Part shown: one piece after another, positions 1-7,147 of the stretch
How positions within the stretch are numbered: the stretch's first letter is position 1
Layout: the number at the start of each line of letters is the position of its first letter
Assembly: GCA_020428535.1 (NCBI GenBank)
Contig: JAGQMS010000004.1
Location: 1-35,095, forward strand
Length of the DNA stretch: 35,095 nucleotides
Direction: 5' to 3'
From: Candidatus Saccharimonadota bacterium
Lineage (GTDB): Bacteria > Patescibacteriota > Saccharimonadia > Saccharimonadales > JAGQMS01
Position numbers and translations under genes: made by a program
Notes under the pieces: model-generated
What the model saw: only the letters and a program-made list of their open reading frames with translations
What the model was told of the DNA's origin: nothing
Databases searched by the model: none

Positions 1-1045
1 CAAATCAACACTTTTCAATGCTCTAACCGACAGCAATATTTTGGCGGCTAACTACCCTTTTGCAACTATTGAGCCAAACACAGGCATCGTTCCCGTTCCA
101 GACAAACGGCTAGATGTCTTGGCTGAAATGTATAAAACTCAAAAAGTTATCCCGGCTAGTGTTACTTTCGTGGACATTGCTGGTCTTGTGGCCGGAGCTA
201 GCAAAGGCGAAGGTTTGGGCAATCAGTTTTTGAGCCATATCCGGTCATGCGATGCAATAATCCAGGTTGTGCGCGGTTTTAGTGACCCAAATGTGGTGCG
301 GAGCGACTCAAGCCGAGAGCCTAGCTTCGACATTGAAGTAATAAACACTGAGCTTGTTCTAGCTGACCTCTCAACAGTCGAAAAACACCTGCCAAAGCTC
401 GAAAAAGAAGCACGTGCAAACCCAAAACTAAAGCCTTCTCTTGATGCGCTGATCGAAATAAAAACTTTGCTTGATAGCGGTAAGCCAATATTTAGTAGCC
501 ACGAGTTGTTAGCTACGAGCCTCGAGTTGTTGCCCCAGTTGCAACTCCTAACTATGAAGTCTGTAATGTATTTATTTAATGTCGATGAGGATGCCCTAAA
601 CAATAAAAGCCAACAAGCTGAGTGGTCGCAATTGGTTGCACCTTCACCCGCCCTGTTCGTCTGCGCTAAACTTGAAGACGAACTCAGAGCGCTCGACAAA
701 GAAGATAGAGAGATGATGCTCGAAAGCTACGGCTTGAGTGAGCCAGGCTTAGACAGAGTGGTTCATACTGCTTACGACTTACTTGGGCTTCAGAGCTACC
801 TTACCGCCGGCGAAAAAGAAGTTCGTGCCTGGACGATCCATAAAGGCTGGACGGCTCCTCAGGCCGCCGGTGTAATTCACGGAGACTTTGAAAAAGGTTT
901 TATAGCAGCGCAGATCGTTAGTTTCGATGACTTGGTTTCTGCCGGTTCAGAAGCATCAGCTAAATCGGCTGGCAAAATGCGGACCGAAGGCAAAGCCTAT
1001 GTGATGCAAGATGGCGACGTTGTTGAATTCAAATTCAATACTTAG
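1..1045 (+). CDS. ychF: Redox-regulated ribosome-binding ATPase YchF, 5' end outside window
   Basis: YchF is an Obg-family P-loop NTPase that prefers ATP and binds ribosomes. The reading frame is open from base 2, which encodes KSTLFNALTDSNILAANYPF. That is the second half of the G1/Walker A motif (GxxNVGKST) followed by the YchF switch I region, so the true start lies before the window. Next come PFATIEPNTGIVPVPD, the G3 region VDIAGLVAGASKGEGLGNQFL (shown in part: DIAGLVAGASKGEG), a coiled-coil-like helical stretch, and a C-terminal TGS-type domain (AWTIHKGWTAPQAAGVIHGDFEKGF is split across it) ending VMQDGDVVEFKFNT. About 348 codons are visible against a usual ~360, so only some 15-20 residues are missing. 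A start at 41 would remove the Walker A motif and is not the real one. Confidence 0.95.
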   Translation, partial: KSTLFNALTDSNILAANYPFATIEPNTGIVPVPDKRLDVLAEMYKTQKVIPASVTFVDIAGLVAGASKGEGLGNQFLSHIRSCDAIIQVVRGFSDPNVVRSDSSREPSFDIEVINTELVLADLSTVEKHLPKLEKEARANPKLKPSLDALIEIKTLLDSGKPIFSSHELLATSLELLPQLQLLTMKSVMYLFNVDEDALNNKSQQAEWSQLVAPSPALFVCAKLEDELRALDKEDREMMLESYGLSEPGLDRVVHTAYDLLGLQSYLTAGEKEVRAWTIHKGWTAPQAAGVIHGDFEKGFIAAQIVSFDDLVSAGSEASAKSAGKMRTEGKAYVMQDGDVVEFKFNT

Positions 1046-1132
1046 AATAATACTTTTACACATTTACATGGTAGAAAGCACTAGAGTTTTTGGCAACCAT
1101 CAACCTATATGGTAATATTTCAGAAAAAGTTT

Positions 1133-1138
1133 TATAAT
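1133..1138 (+). promoter_or_regulatory. -10 element for the 1149 gene
   Basis: A perfect TATAAT lies 10 bases before ATG 1149 and overlaps the alternative ATG at 1137. Transcription would begin near 1145, which makes ATG 1149 the likely start with an almost leaderless mRNA. I see no good -35 box at 16-18 bp. Confidence 0.5.
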
Positions 1139-1148
1139 GGGGGGACCA

Positions 1149-2039
1149 ATGGAGCAGCTTCCAACAGATCAAAAGATCCAGAACGAAACACACCACACAA
1201 CTAATATCGGGAATGATCAAACAACAGGGGACCATACAGAGTATAGCGCATTGGCAATGAAACCACAGACTGCACAGGTAGCCACGACAATGACGCCAAG
1301 CGAAAATCCCAAATTAAGTATTATCGCAATCTTCGGTTTAATATTCTCATTACTTTTTGCGCCCGCAGGTTTAGTGCTATCGATTATCGGGATTAAGCAA
1401 ACAGGAAAAGGTGAAGGAAAAAAGTCTGGCAGGTTGCTTTCAGTTCTAGGTACAATTATTTCAATTATTGTTTTAGTATCCGTACTGATAATTACAGTAC
1501 TCTGGTCGTATTTTTTTAACGAAGCAAATAAAACATCAACACCTGAGGTTGATTACAACAGCACCTCTACAGAAACCACACACACAAATATACCAGTAGT
1601 ATACACGGATAGCGTAAACGGATATAAGTTTGAACCTGGCGAAGGACTCTTAGCGGCAAACCCTCCATATCTATTTAGTGGCGTATCATCAGAGACAAAA
1701 TCGTTTACACTTATAGCAAGCGTAGATAAGTACAGCCCTACGTCGATATCCACTAATATAAAAAGAATACTCCAGGACTCTAAGATGAAAAGCTATGCTG
1801 GCGCCGACCCGGAAGAAACCCTGCTGACAAACAGCAAAGTACTAAACGCTTACAAAATAAATTACACATTTACGACCTCTTCTGGTGAAAAAAGTGAAGT
1901 TTGGCAATTAGGGTTTTACGCCAAGGAATCCAGCTCTGTGGTCGTACTATCAATAATACAACCTTACCTGGACAGCAGTACTTCAGCCAAGTTCTCCGAG
2001 TACTCCCAAAAAGTATTTAGGTCAGTAGAGTTGCTATAG
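1149..2039 (+). CDS. DUF4190-like two-TM membrane protein with exported C-terminal domain
   Basis: I do not recognise a specific function. The protein has a hydrophilic Thr/Gln-rich N-terminus of about 55 residues. Two hydrophobic helices follow, separated by a Gly-rich basic loop (GIKQTGKGEGKKSGRLLSVLG). This arrangement resembles DUF4190-type membrane proteins. A Thr-rich linker and a domain of about 150 residues, probably extracytoplasmic, complete it. An in-frame ATG at 1137 would add four residues, but TATAAT at 1133-1138 overlaps it, so 1149 is preferred. After the TAG stop the same frame stays open to 2141 and encodes one more hydrophobic stretch (see findings). The gene is the first of a group of small membrane-anchored unknowns. 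Confidence 0.75.
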   Translation: MEQLPTDQKIQNETHHTTNIGNDQTTGDHTEYSALAMKPQTAQVATTMTPSENPKLSIIAIFGLIFSLLFAPAGLVLSIIGIKQTGKGEGKKSGRLLSVLGTIISIIVLVSVLIITVLWSYFFNEANKTSTPEVDYNSTSTETTHTNIPVVYTDSVNGYKFEPGEGLLAANPPYLFSGVSSETKSFTLIASVDKYSPTSISTNIKRILQDSKMKSYAGADPEETLLTNSKVLNAYKINYTFTTSSGEKSEVWQLGFYAKESSSVVVLSIIQPYLDSSTSAKFSEYSQKVFRSVELL

Positions 2040-2251
2040 TCGATCGACACTACGACAAGAGTTGCCCTGTTGATTGTAGGCATAGTTATTTCATTGTTTT
2101 TTAATAAGGTCTTGCCACATTATTACTCTGTAGCGGTATAGAATCGCTGACCTTTTGGTGATGCTCGTATAACCTACTACTACATAAAAGGGTATATGCA
2201 TAATGATAAACACATTGAATGCCATTCATACTAATTCTATCGAGAAGATGA

Positions 2252-2257
2252 TAAAAT
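2252..2257 (+). promoter_or_regulatory. -10 element for the 2264 gene
   Basis: TAAAAT ends exactly 6 bases before the GTG start at 2264. This is the same leaderless geometry seen at several other genes in the window. No convincing -35 box is visible. Confidence 0.4.
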
Positions 2258-2263
2258 TAATTT

Positions 2264-2671
2264 GTGAAGAAATTCTATATTCCCATAATAATCGCAGCTT
2301 CCTGTATTCCGCTTTTGCTTATATGCACGCTCATTGTTTCTAATGCAATATCAGATAGTATATTAAAAAAGAACTTTAATTCAGACTTTGCAAAAATATC
2401 CGCAGGTATAGACAAGTATAAAATACAATACGGCAAGTACCCCAGTAGTACCGATGATCTAAAAAAGTCAGCGGTCGGCAGCACCCTGGACCTTAAATAT
2501 TCTGACAGGAACGGCACATACACCGAATTACTCACCGGCAGATCCTACGGAGCCTCTGGAGATTGTGGAAGCGGCATAAAAATTGGCCTATTCAAGAAAG
2601 GATATTTCGGCATGCCTGGAGATAATATCTTGGTTACATCAAAATGTTATACGTACGGAAAAGCAAATTAA
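2264..2671 (+). CDS. Small single-TM protein with pseudopilin-like domain
   Basis: The 135-residue protein has one N-terminal membrane helix (about residues 4-27). After it comes ISAGIDKYKIQYGKYPSSTD, which matches the pattern of GspG/type IV pseudopilins (helix, then K-x-x-x-G-x-Y-P). No prepilin peptidase site (G-F/M-T-x-x-E) is visible, so this is pilin-like at best. Two late cysteines could form a disulfide outside the membrane. Start choice: GTG at 2264 has no Shine-Dalgarno sequence, but TAAAAT sits 6 bases upstream. Alternative: an unrelated lipid-anchored or TM protein of unknown function. Confidence 0.65.
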   Translation: MKKFYIPIIIAASCIPLLLICTLIVSNAISDSILKKNFNSDFAKISAGIDKYKIQYGKYPSSTDDLKKSAVGSTLDLKYSDRNGTYTELLTGRSYGASGDCGSGIKIGLFKKGYFGMPGDNILVTSKCYTYGKAN

Positions 2672-2738
2672 TTTCGATATTCTAAAATCGATGCCCCTCG
2701 TCATGAAAACTAACGCCAAACTGCAACTATTAGGTATA

Positions 2739-2990
2739 CTATTCGCCGATTTCTTCGAGCGCGTGGCGTTTATTAATTTCTGCCACTATAGAATGGGCAG
2801 ATTTATTTAGCTTTTGAAATTCCGCCTGGTCTTCTTCGCTACCGCCACCATCCTCAAGATCTAGGTCATCAAGAGAATTATTTTTTGTGTATAGCATTTC
2901 GAGCCCCATCTGTACGCCTGCAAGTTCTTTTTGAAGGCGCTCCATAGAAAAGGTGCTAAGATCTGCTGATTCGAGTGTGTGCTCATCCAT
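2739..2990 (-). CDS. Small acidic soluble protein, unknown
   Basis: This is an 83-residue, strongly acidic, mostly helical protein without membrane segments. A predicted long helix (STFSMERLQKELAGVQMGLE) is followed by an Asp/Glu/Gly-rich patch and a second helix. No family is recognised. Support for it being real: TAAAAT (2998-3003, minus strand) lies 7 bases before the ATG, and the reading frame has codon use like its neighbours. It is separate from the adjacent membrane-protein genes in character. Confidence 0.55.
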   Translation of the reverse strand: MDEHTLESADLSTFSMERLQKELAGVQMGLEMLYTKNNSLDDLDLEDGGGSEEDQAEFQKLNKSAHSIVAEINKRHALEEIGE

Positions 2991-3020
2991 ATGATCTATT
3001 TTAGCAATATTTTGAATAAA

Positions 3021-3455
3021 CTATAACGTTCCAGATGAATGAAGATAATATTCTACGCTATAAACTTGATCGATACCGATAGTTTCCTCGGTTCTTGTAA
3101 TGGGAGGGTCGGTAGACGTAGTAAGTTCTTCTTCATAATGCGTAACTTGAGCATCTACTTTTGCATAATATCTGTAGCTTGGTTGGTCGTTTGGCAGTTG
3201 GGCTTTATCAAGTACCTCCGACATCCCCCAGGTAATACATTTATTGCTTGAAGCTGCCGTACTACCGCTTGAGTCTACTGTTGAGTATGCACACCCACCA
3301 CCACTCATACTACCCATGCCAATATATATAGTTTCTCTTGAACTGCTTAGTACTTTTTTGTCTGTGCCTTTATCCTTGAATATCTTGAATGTAGCAAACA
3401 CGAATATCGCCACTATGACAGTTACGATTAAAGATGTATATATTATTTTTCTCAT
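3021..3455 (-). CDS. Single-TM anchored small exported protein, unknown
   Basis: The 144-residue protein has an N-terminal anchor (RKIIYTSLIVTVIVAIFVFA) followed by a Ser/Thr/Gly-rich exported domain. That domain holds two cysteines (GGGCAYST and SNKCITW) that could pair. No family is recognised. TACAAT (3462-3467, minus strand) ends 6 bases before the ATG, giving the leaderless geometry. Its architecture matches the two genes to its right (short cytosolic tail, one helix, Cys-containing domain outside), so the three may serve one envelope process. Confidence 0.6.
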   Translation of the reverse strand: MRKIIYTSLIVTVIVAIFVFATFKIFKDKGTDKKVLSSSRETIYIGMGSMSGGGCAYSTVDSSGSTAASSNKCITWGMSEVLDKAQLPNDQPSYRYYAKVDAQVTHYEEELTTSTDPPITRTEETIGIDQVYSVEYYLHSSGTL

Positions 3456-3519
3456 ACAGGTATTGTAAAGTAATTTTTCAACATTGATATTCGATTCAAC
3501 TTAGATACTATAGTATCTT

Positions 3520-4182
3520 CTACTTCCAGCTGATTGACCGTACAAGCTTTTCCATTTGGCCTGAATTAGTTTGGTTATCTACACCCCAAATGAACAAGCA
3601 TGACATTGGTTGACCGTCTATAGTAGATCCAGTGGGAGGCTCAACTACTGCACTGTATGCACTTCTGCTGATGCTCCTATTTGATTCGTGCCTAAATATG
3701 ATTGCCCGGCCACTGTCTAGCTGTATTTCTTTTTTGTCAGTAACCAACATTGGGTCACCCTTTCCGGTTCTTAGCAACCCTAGATTTAGAATATCTAGTT
3801 CGTAACCATCCGCTAAACTATCTGGAATGAAATCGGCTTTTTCTTGCCATGAATAATCACCTATAAATACTTCTCCTACTGCAATTGGCGTATCGCCCAA
3901 GCCTTCATACTGCACTATAAACGAACAAGTTTTTCCTGGTTTTGAAGTACTAGTAAATTTGACGTCTACTCCAGCATTACTATTTAACTTCCCCATTGTG
4001 ACGCATCCAGCGTCATATAAATCTGAAGAATTTTTTGAATTATCAGCTTGGTTATTGTTTTCTTTCTTTAAGGATAGAGATCCGTTTAGGCTGGCCACAA
4101 GAACTACTGAAGCTATTACGATGGCTAGGATCTGGAGTACAACAGCGCCAATTATAAGTGGTAAATAGTTGGTTTTTTTCAT
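3520..4182 (-). CDS. Single-TM anchored exported protein, unknown
   Basis: The 220-residue protein has a membrane helix at about residues 7-32 (LPLIIGAVVLQILAIVIASV). A hydrophilic Asn/Ser/Lys linker and a domain with three cysteines (DAGCVTMG, KTCSFIV, MSCLFIWG) follow. No catalytic motif is recognised. The start follows the 4194 gene by 11 bases and has a weak AGAAAGA Shine-Dalgarno sequence, so the two are probably co-transcribed. The chain ends with a short amphipathic helix (MEKLVRSISWK) like that of small exported lipoprotein-type domains. Function is unknown. Confidence 0.65.
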   Translation of the reverse strand: MKKTNYLPLIIGAVVLQILAIVIASVVLVASLNGSLSLKKENNNQADNSKNSSDLYDAGCVTMGKLNSNAGVDVKFTSTSKPGKTCSFIVQYEGLGDTPIAVGEVFIGDYSWQEKADFIPDSLADGYELDILNLGLLRTGKGDPMLVTDKKEIQLDSGRAIIFRHESNRSISRSAYSAVVEPPTGSTIDGQPMSCLFIWGVDNQTNSGQMEKLVRSISWK

Positions 4183-4193
4183 AATTAATCTTT

Positions 4194-4790
4194 CTAAAGA
4201 CCCTCTATGGTCAATTCACTAAGTGCCGTATCAACTTCTGAATCAATGTTTTTATAAAATGCTGTCATGTAATTACCGCCTGTTTCAGAATAAGATGCGT
4301 CAATCTTGAGATACTTGCCATTACTCAAACCCAAATTGTAGATTCTGTAATATGAGTAACTATTACCCAAGAAGCAGCAATTATTGTCAAAATATTCAGA
4401 AGTGAATACAGTTTCATTAACTTTTAGATCTTTAGCGCTCTTCGGTTGACTTTTATCGTAAGTAGGGAGTGTAGGCGGCGATTTAGTTAGATTGTATGAG
4501 ATGTTCGCCACTAGATTCTTGCCATTCCCGATATCTAAGATCGAATATCTAACTACTTCTGGGCAAATAGCGCTTGGATCCCCCGTATACTCTATATAGC
4601 CAACATTTTGCAGATTAGTTTTTGCACTCAGACAGTCATTGTTTACTTCAGTTGTTTTTCCGCTCATATCAAGAGTCGATTTGCCATTATCATCAGCTTT
4701 ATTCAAAAGATATACTCCTGGGATAACCCAGAAAGATACTTGTAAAAGTATAGAAAATACTACGATCAATGCACTTTTATTTTTACTCAT
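4194..4790 (-). CDS. Single-TM anchored exported protein, unknown
   Basis: The 198-residue protein has an N-terminal membrane helix (ALIVVFSILLQVSFWVIPGV) and an exported domain with four cysteines: NNDCLSA, SAICPEV and the adjacent pair NNCCFLG. Two disulfides are plausible. It has the same plan as the next gene (3520-4182), and the two form a short operon. It follows tlyA by 36 bases but has its own promoter (TTGTCA, 17 bp, TACTAT) ending 6 bases before the ATG, so it can be expressed separately as a leaderless mRNA. No known family is recognised. Confidence 0.65.
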   Translation of the reverse strand: MSKNKSALIVVFSILLQVSFWVIPGVYLLNKADDNGKSTLDMSGKTTEVNNDCLSAKTNLQNVGYIEYTGDPSAICPEVVRYSILDIGNGKNLVANISYNLTKSPPTLPTYDKSQPKSAKDLKVNETVFTSEYFDNNCCFLGNSYSYYRIYNLGLSNGKYLKIDASYSETGGNYMTAFYKNIDSEVDTALSELTIEGL

Positions 4791-4796
4791 AGTGTA

Positions 4797-4825
4797 ATAG
4801 TACTAATGTTAAATTAAAATGACAA
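4797..4825 (-). promoter_or_regulatory. Promoter of the 4790-3520 pair
   Basis: Minus-strand -35 TTGTCA (4820-4825) and -10 TACTAT (4797-4802) are separated by 17 bp. The predicted transcription start coincides with the ATG at 4790. The -35 box abuts the tlyA stop codon. Confidence 0.6.
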
Positions 4826-4826
4826 A

Positions 4827-5588
4827 TTACTTGGTGAATTTGCAAAGATAGAAGCGCTCAACATTACCCTTTTCTCCAGGAGTATCTGAGTCTATTTTGT
4901 CTAGAACTACTACCTGTGTTTTGAGCCAAGTTTCAAAGTCGGTCAATATTTTTCTTCGTATTGATTCGTTTTTAACTACACCTTTGTTTGTCTGGCCCTT
5001 ACCCGCTTCAAATTGAGGCTTGCACATAAGTATTAGTTGCGAGTTTCGGGTAACAAGTCTTAGGATGTCTGGCAAAACATAGCGTAGAGAGATAAAGCTA
5101 ACGTCGCACACTACGATATCGATCTTCTCTTTAGTCTTGAAAACTCGAATGTCAGTTTTTTCATGAAGCTCTACTCTATTATCTGATGCAACTTTAGGGT
5201 GCATTTGGTTTGTACCAACATCAACAGCGATAACTTTTTTGGCACCTGCTTTGAGAGCGTATTCAGTGAACCCGCCAGTGCTAGAGCCGACATCCAATAC
5301 GGTCTTACCGGCAAATTGAACCTTGAACTTTTTATTAGCCCCAACCAACTTTAGCGCCGCCCTAGAAACATACGGGTTTGAGTCGCTGAGATTTACCTTG
5401 TCGGATTCATGGACTAACTGACCAGCTTTGGTGGTTTTTAACCCATTGATCGACACAAAACCACTACGGATGTATTCTTCCGCTCTCGAACGAGAAAACG
5501 AAATCCCTTTTTCAACTAAATAAAGATCCAACCTCATCGGAAAGTTGAGATTATAAACGTCAGTGTTTTTATTAAAATCTTTACTCAT
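4827..5588 (-). CDS. tlyA: TlyA-family rRNA 2'-O-methyltransferase
   Basis: TlyA methylates ribose 2'-hydroxyls in 16S/23S rRNA using S-adenosylmethionine. The N-terminal S4 RNA-binding domain is visible as RLDLYLVEKGISFSRSRAEE followed by IRSGFVSINGLKTTKAG. The FtsJ-like Rossmann domain has its SAM motif at VLDVGSSTGGFTEYALKAGA, then VIAVDVGTNQM, and VCDVSFISL for the catalytic region. The family usually begins at M-RLD, which here is Met18 (5537). A TATAAT at 5550-5555 sits 12 bases before that codon, so the real start may be 5537 rather than 5588. It follows efp by 21 bases. Length is normal. Confidence 0.9.
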   Translation of the reverse strand: MSKDFNKNTDVYNLNFPMRLDLYLVEKGISFSRSRAEEYIRSGFVSINGLKTTKAGQLVHESDKVNLSDSNPYVSRAALKLVGANKKFKVQFAGKTVLDVGSSTGGFTEYALKAGAKKVIAVDVGTNQMHPKVASDNRVELHEKTDIRVFKTKEKIDIVVCDVSFISLRYVLPDILRLVTRNSQLILMCKPQFEAGKGQTNKGVVKNESIRRKILTDFETWLKTQVVVLDKIDSDTPGEKGNVERFYLCKFTK

Positions 5589-5609
5589 TCATTTTGCTCA
5601 AGATGAATA

Positions 5610-6173
5610 TTACTTCTTGCGCTCTCTATATTCCCATGTTGTGGTGTCGACCGATATTTCATCTCCGACTTTGATAAAAGCAGGGGCTTTGACCGAAATG
5701 CCCGTCTCTAACTCAACATCCTTGAGAACTGAGCTCGAAGTGTCACCGCGGACTACATCTGGAGCGCTAATCACTTTTAGATAAACATTCTTCGGTAGCT
5801 CGACAGAAACACATCGACCATCGAGAATCATAGCTTTGACCGTATCTCCTTCTTTCATGAAACCTGACTGGTCGCCAATTACATCAGCTGGAAGTTCAAA
5901 CTGCTCATAATTATCATTATCCATAAAGAAGTACGTAGTGCCGTCGTTATACAGGTATTGAACGTTCTTGTAATTTAAATCAACATAATCAAATTGTTCA
6001 TTACCCTTGAAGGTTCGGTCAATCACCTTCCCGTCGAGCAAACTTTTTGTCTTTACATTCACAATGGAGCCGCCTCGGCCCATAACTTTTTGTGAATATT
6101 CAGTAACAATGTACGGAGTGCCTTCGTAGGCAAAAACCATACCTTTTTTTAGATCTGTAACACCTAAAGCCAT
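5610..6173 (-). CDS. efp: Translation elongation factor P
   Basis: EF-P rescues ribosomes stalled on polyproline by entering the E site. All three beta-barrel domains are present: domain I (MALGVTDLKKGMVFAYEG), the middle domain, and an OB-fold end (TGISVKAPAFIKVGDEISVD). Length 187 is typical. At the tip loop that carries the modified residue, the sequence is KVMGRGGS, so Arg33 replaces the usual Lys34 of PGKG. The upstream -10-like TATATT (6180-6185, minus strand) ends 6 bases before the ATG and lies inside the inverted repeat of the neighbouring four-helix cassette. No earP, epmA/B or ymfI gene is in the window. Confidence 0.95.
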   Translation of the reverse strand: MALGVTDLKKGMVFAYEGTPYIVTEYSQKVMGRGGSIVNVKTKSLLDGKVIDRTFKGNEQFDYVDLNYKNVQYLYNDGTTYFFMDNDNYEQFELPADVIGDQSGFMKEGDTVKAMILDGRCVSVELPKNVYLKVISAPDVVRGDTSSSVLKDVELETGISVKAPAFIKVGDEISVDTTTWEYRERKK

Positions 6174-6177
6174 AAGC

Positions 6178-6209
6178 AGAATATAGAAGTAGGAATCTAG
6201 AATATAGAA
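6178..6209. repeat. Left 32-bp inverted repeat of the cassette
   Basis: It contains AGAATATAGAA at 6178-6188 and 6199-6209. A further local palindrome (AGAAGTAGGA at 6185-6194 with TCCTACTTCT at 6210-6219) overlaps the stop codon of the enclosed gene. Confidence 0.75.
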
Positions 6210-6211
6210 TC

Positions 6212-6583
6212 CTACTTCTCTCCTTTCTCTTTATTTATTATCTGTAATCTACTCAACATTTTTTCGACCTCTGTACATATTCCCATCAAATCTCCAAGAG
6301 TATCTTTAGACAAATATCCTACGCCAAAACAAATTAGTAATTGATTTTCCACCTCAGTGAGAGATCCGTGTGCGATTGAATAAAACTGGTCTTTTTCTTT
6401 AACACTTTTTCTTCCAAAACCCTCTGCAATATTTGAGCAAATAGATACACTCGCCCGTCTAAGTTGATTTGTAATACCAAACTTCTCTGTATCTGGAAAA
6501 TCCATGGTGACCTTATAAATCGACAACGTGAGATCGTACGCTTTGCGCCACACATTTAAGTCTTTAAAACTTCTTGCTCCCAT
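6212..6583 (-). CDS. Four-helix-bundle protein (23S rRNA intervening-sequence / Avd-like family)
   Basis: The 123-residue, all-helical protein has clear family signatures: FKDLNVWRKAYDLTLSIYK at the N-terminus, QLRRASVSICSNIAEGFGR in the middle and FYSIAHGSLTEVENQLL later. This family is encoded by intervening sequences in 23S rRNA of Leptospira and others, and its fold is shared with the Avd protein of diversity-generating retroelements. Its molecular role is unsettled. Here it lies between ssb and efp rather than in rRNA. Both gene ends run into the flanking inverted repeats: the ATG overlaps the right repeat and the stop lies in a hairpin. Codon use resembles its neighbours. Confidence 0.85.
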   Translation of the reverse strand: MGARSFKDLNVWRKAYDLTLSIYKVTMDFPDTEKFGITNQLRRASVSICSNIAEGFGRKSVKEKDQFYSIAHGSLTEVENQLLICFGVGYLSKDTLGDLMGICTEVEKMLSRLQIINKEKGEK

Positions 6584-6614
6584 TCTATATTCTTACTTCT
6601 TTATTCTATATTCT
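6583..6614. repeat. Right 32-bp inverted repeat of the cassette
   Basis: It contains TTCTATATTCT at 6583-6593 and 6604-6614, the reverse complement of the two left-hand 11-mers with the same 21-base period. It ends one base before the ssb stop codon. Confidence 0.75.
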
Positions 6615-6615
6615 A

Positions 6616-7059
6616 CTAAAAAGGAATTTCAGATAGATCAATTGGTTCGTCAGAAATATCTTCAATCACTACATCTTTAGAGGGTGCTTTTGACGGCGAA
6701 GAATCATTATTTTCTCCACCTCCGCCACTTGGGCTACCTAGGAATGTAACGTCTTGAGCCAAAACTTCAACCTTGCTTCGTTTTTGGCCATCTTGCTCCC
6801 ATGACCTGCTCTGAATTCGGCCGTTCACTAAAACTTGTTTTCCTTTTTGGCAATATTGAGCAACTCGTTCTGCAAGCGGCCCCCAAGAAACTATGTCAAC
6901 ATAGTCAGTAGCTTCTTTCCACTCACCAGATGAATCTTTGTATGAGCGGTTCAGCGCCAAACTGAATTGACACACACTTTGCCCGCTTGGGATCGCCTTC
7001 AACTCAGGATCTCTGGTTAAGTTACCCATTAAAATGACTTGGTTAAATGACCTCGCCAT
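6616..7059 (-). CDS. ssb: Single-stranded DNA-binding protein
   Basis: SSB coats single-stranded DNA during replication and repair. The OB-fold domain covers about residues 1-110, with signatures NQVILMGNLTRDPELKAIP, FSLALNR and VNGRIQSRSWEQDGQKRSKV. A Gly/Ser/Asn linker leads to the acidic C-terminal tip DLSEIPF, which recruits partner proteins as DDDIPF does in E. coli. The start has a strong Shine-Dalgarno sequence (AAGGAGG, 6 bases upstream). A perfect 14-bp palindrome lies just above it. In many bacteria ssb lies between rpsF and rpsR; here a plus-strand gene separates it from that pair. Confidence 0.95.
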   Translation of the reverse strand: MARSFNQVILMGNLTRDPELKAIPSGQSVCQFSLALNRSYKDSSGEWKEATDYVDIVSWGPLAERVAQYCQKGKQVLVNGRIQSRSWEQDGQKRSKVEVLAQDVTFLGSPSGGGGENNDSSPSKAPSKDVVIEDISDEPIDLSEIPF

Positions 7060-7075
7060 AAAATACCTCCTTAAT

Positions 7076-7089
7076 AAGACATATGTCTT
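7076..7089. promoter_or_regulatory. 14-bp perfect palindrome upstream of ssb
   Basis: AAGACATATGTCTT reads identically on both strands. It lies 17 bases above the ssb ATG, immediately before the Shine-Dalgarno sequence. It could be an operator for a dimeric repressor or a small mRNA hairpin. No binding protein can be named. Confidence 0.35.
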
Positions 7090-7147
7090 GTGGTTTGTTG
7101 ATATTTATACTTTAGCAAATATGGCTTTATGATTCCACATAAGTATA

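Larger units (their letters stand above)
6178..6614. mobile_element. Inverted-repeat-bracketed four-helix-bundle gene cassette
   Basis: A 437-bp unit fills exactly the gap between the ssb stop codon (6616) and the efp start (6173). Its two ends, 6178-6209 and 6583-6614, are 32-bp inverted repeats. Each consists of AGAATATAGAA twice with a 10-bp spacer. All four 11-mers match perfectly while the spacers match poorly. The gene inside (6212-6583) belongs to the family encoded by 23S rRNA intervening sequences, which are also bracketed by inverted repeats. No target duplication is visible. Movement is an inference. Confidence 0.5.

Noticed and set aside
223-699. 158-codon minus-strand frame inside ychF
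   Set aside because: It is a Ser-rich antisense shadow of a conserved GTPase-fold gene.
2583-2810. 75-codon plus-strand frame overlapping the end of the pilin-like gene
   Set aside because: It overlaps 89 bases of a better supported gene and the antisense acidic gene at 2739-2990, with no start signal.
6178-6614. Diversity-generating retroelement, because the four-helix protein resembles Avd
   Set aside because: No reverse transcriptase, template/variable repeat pair or target gene is present in the window.
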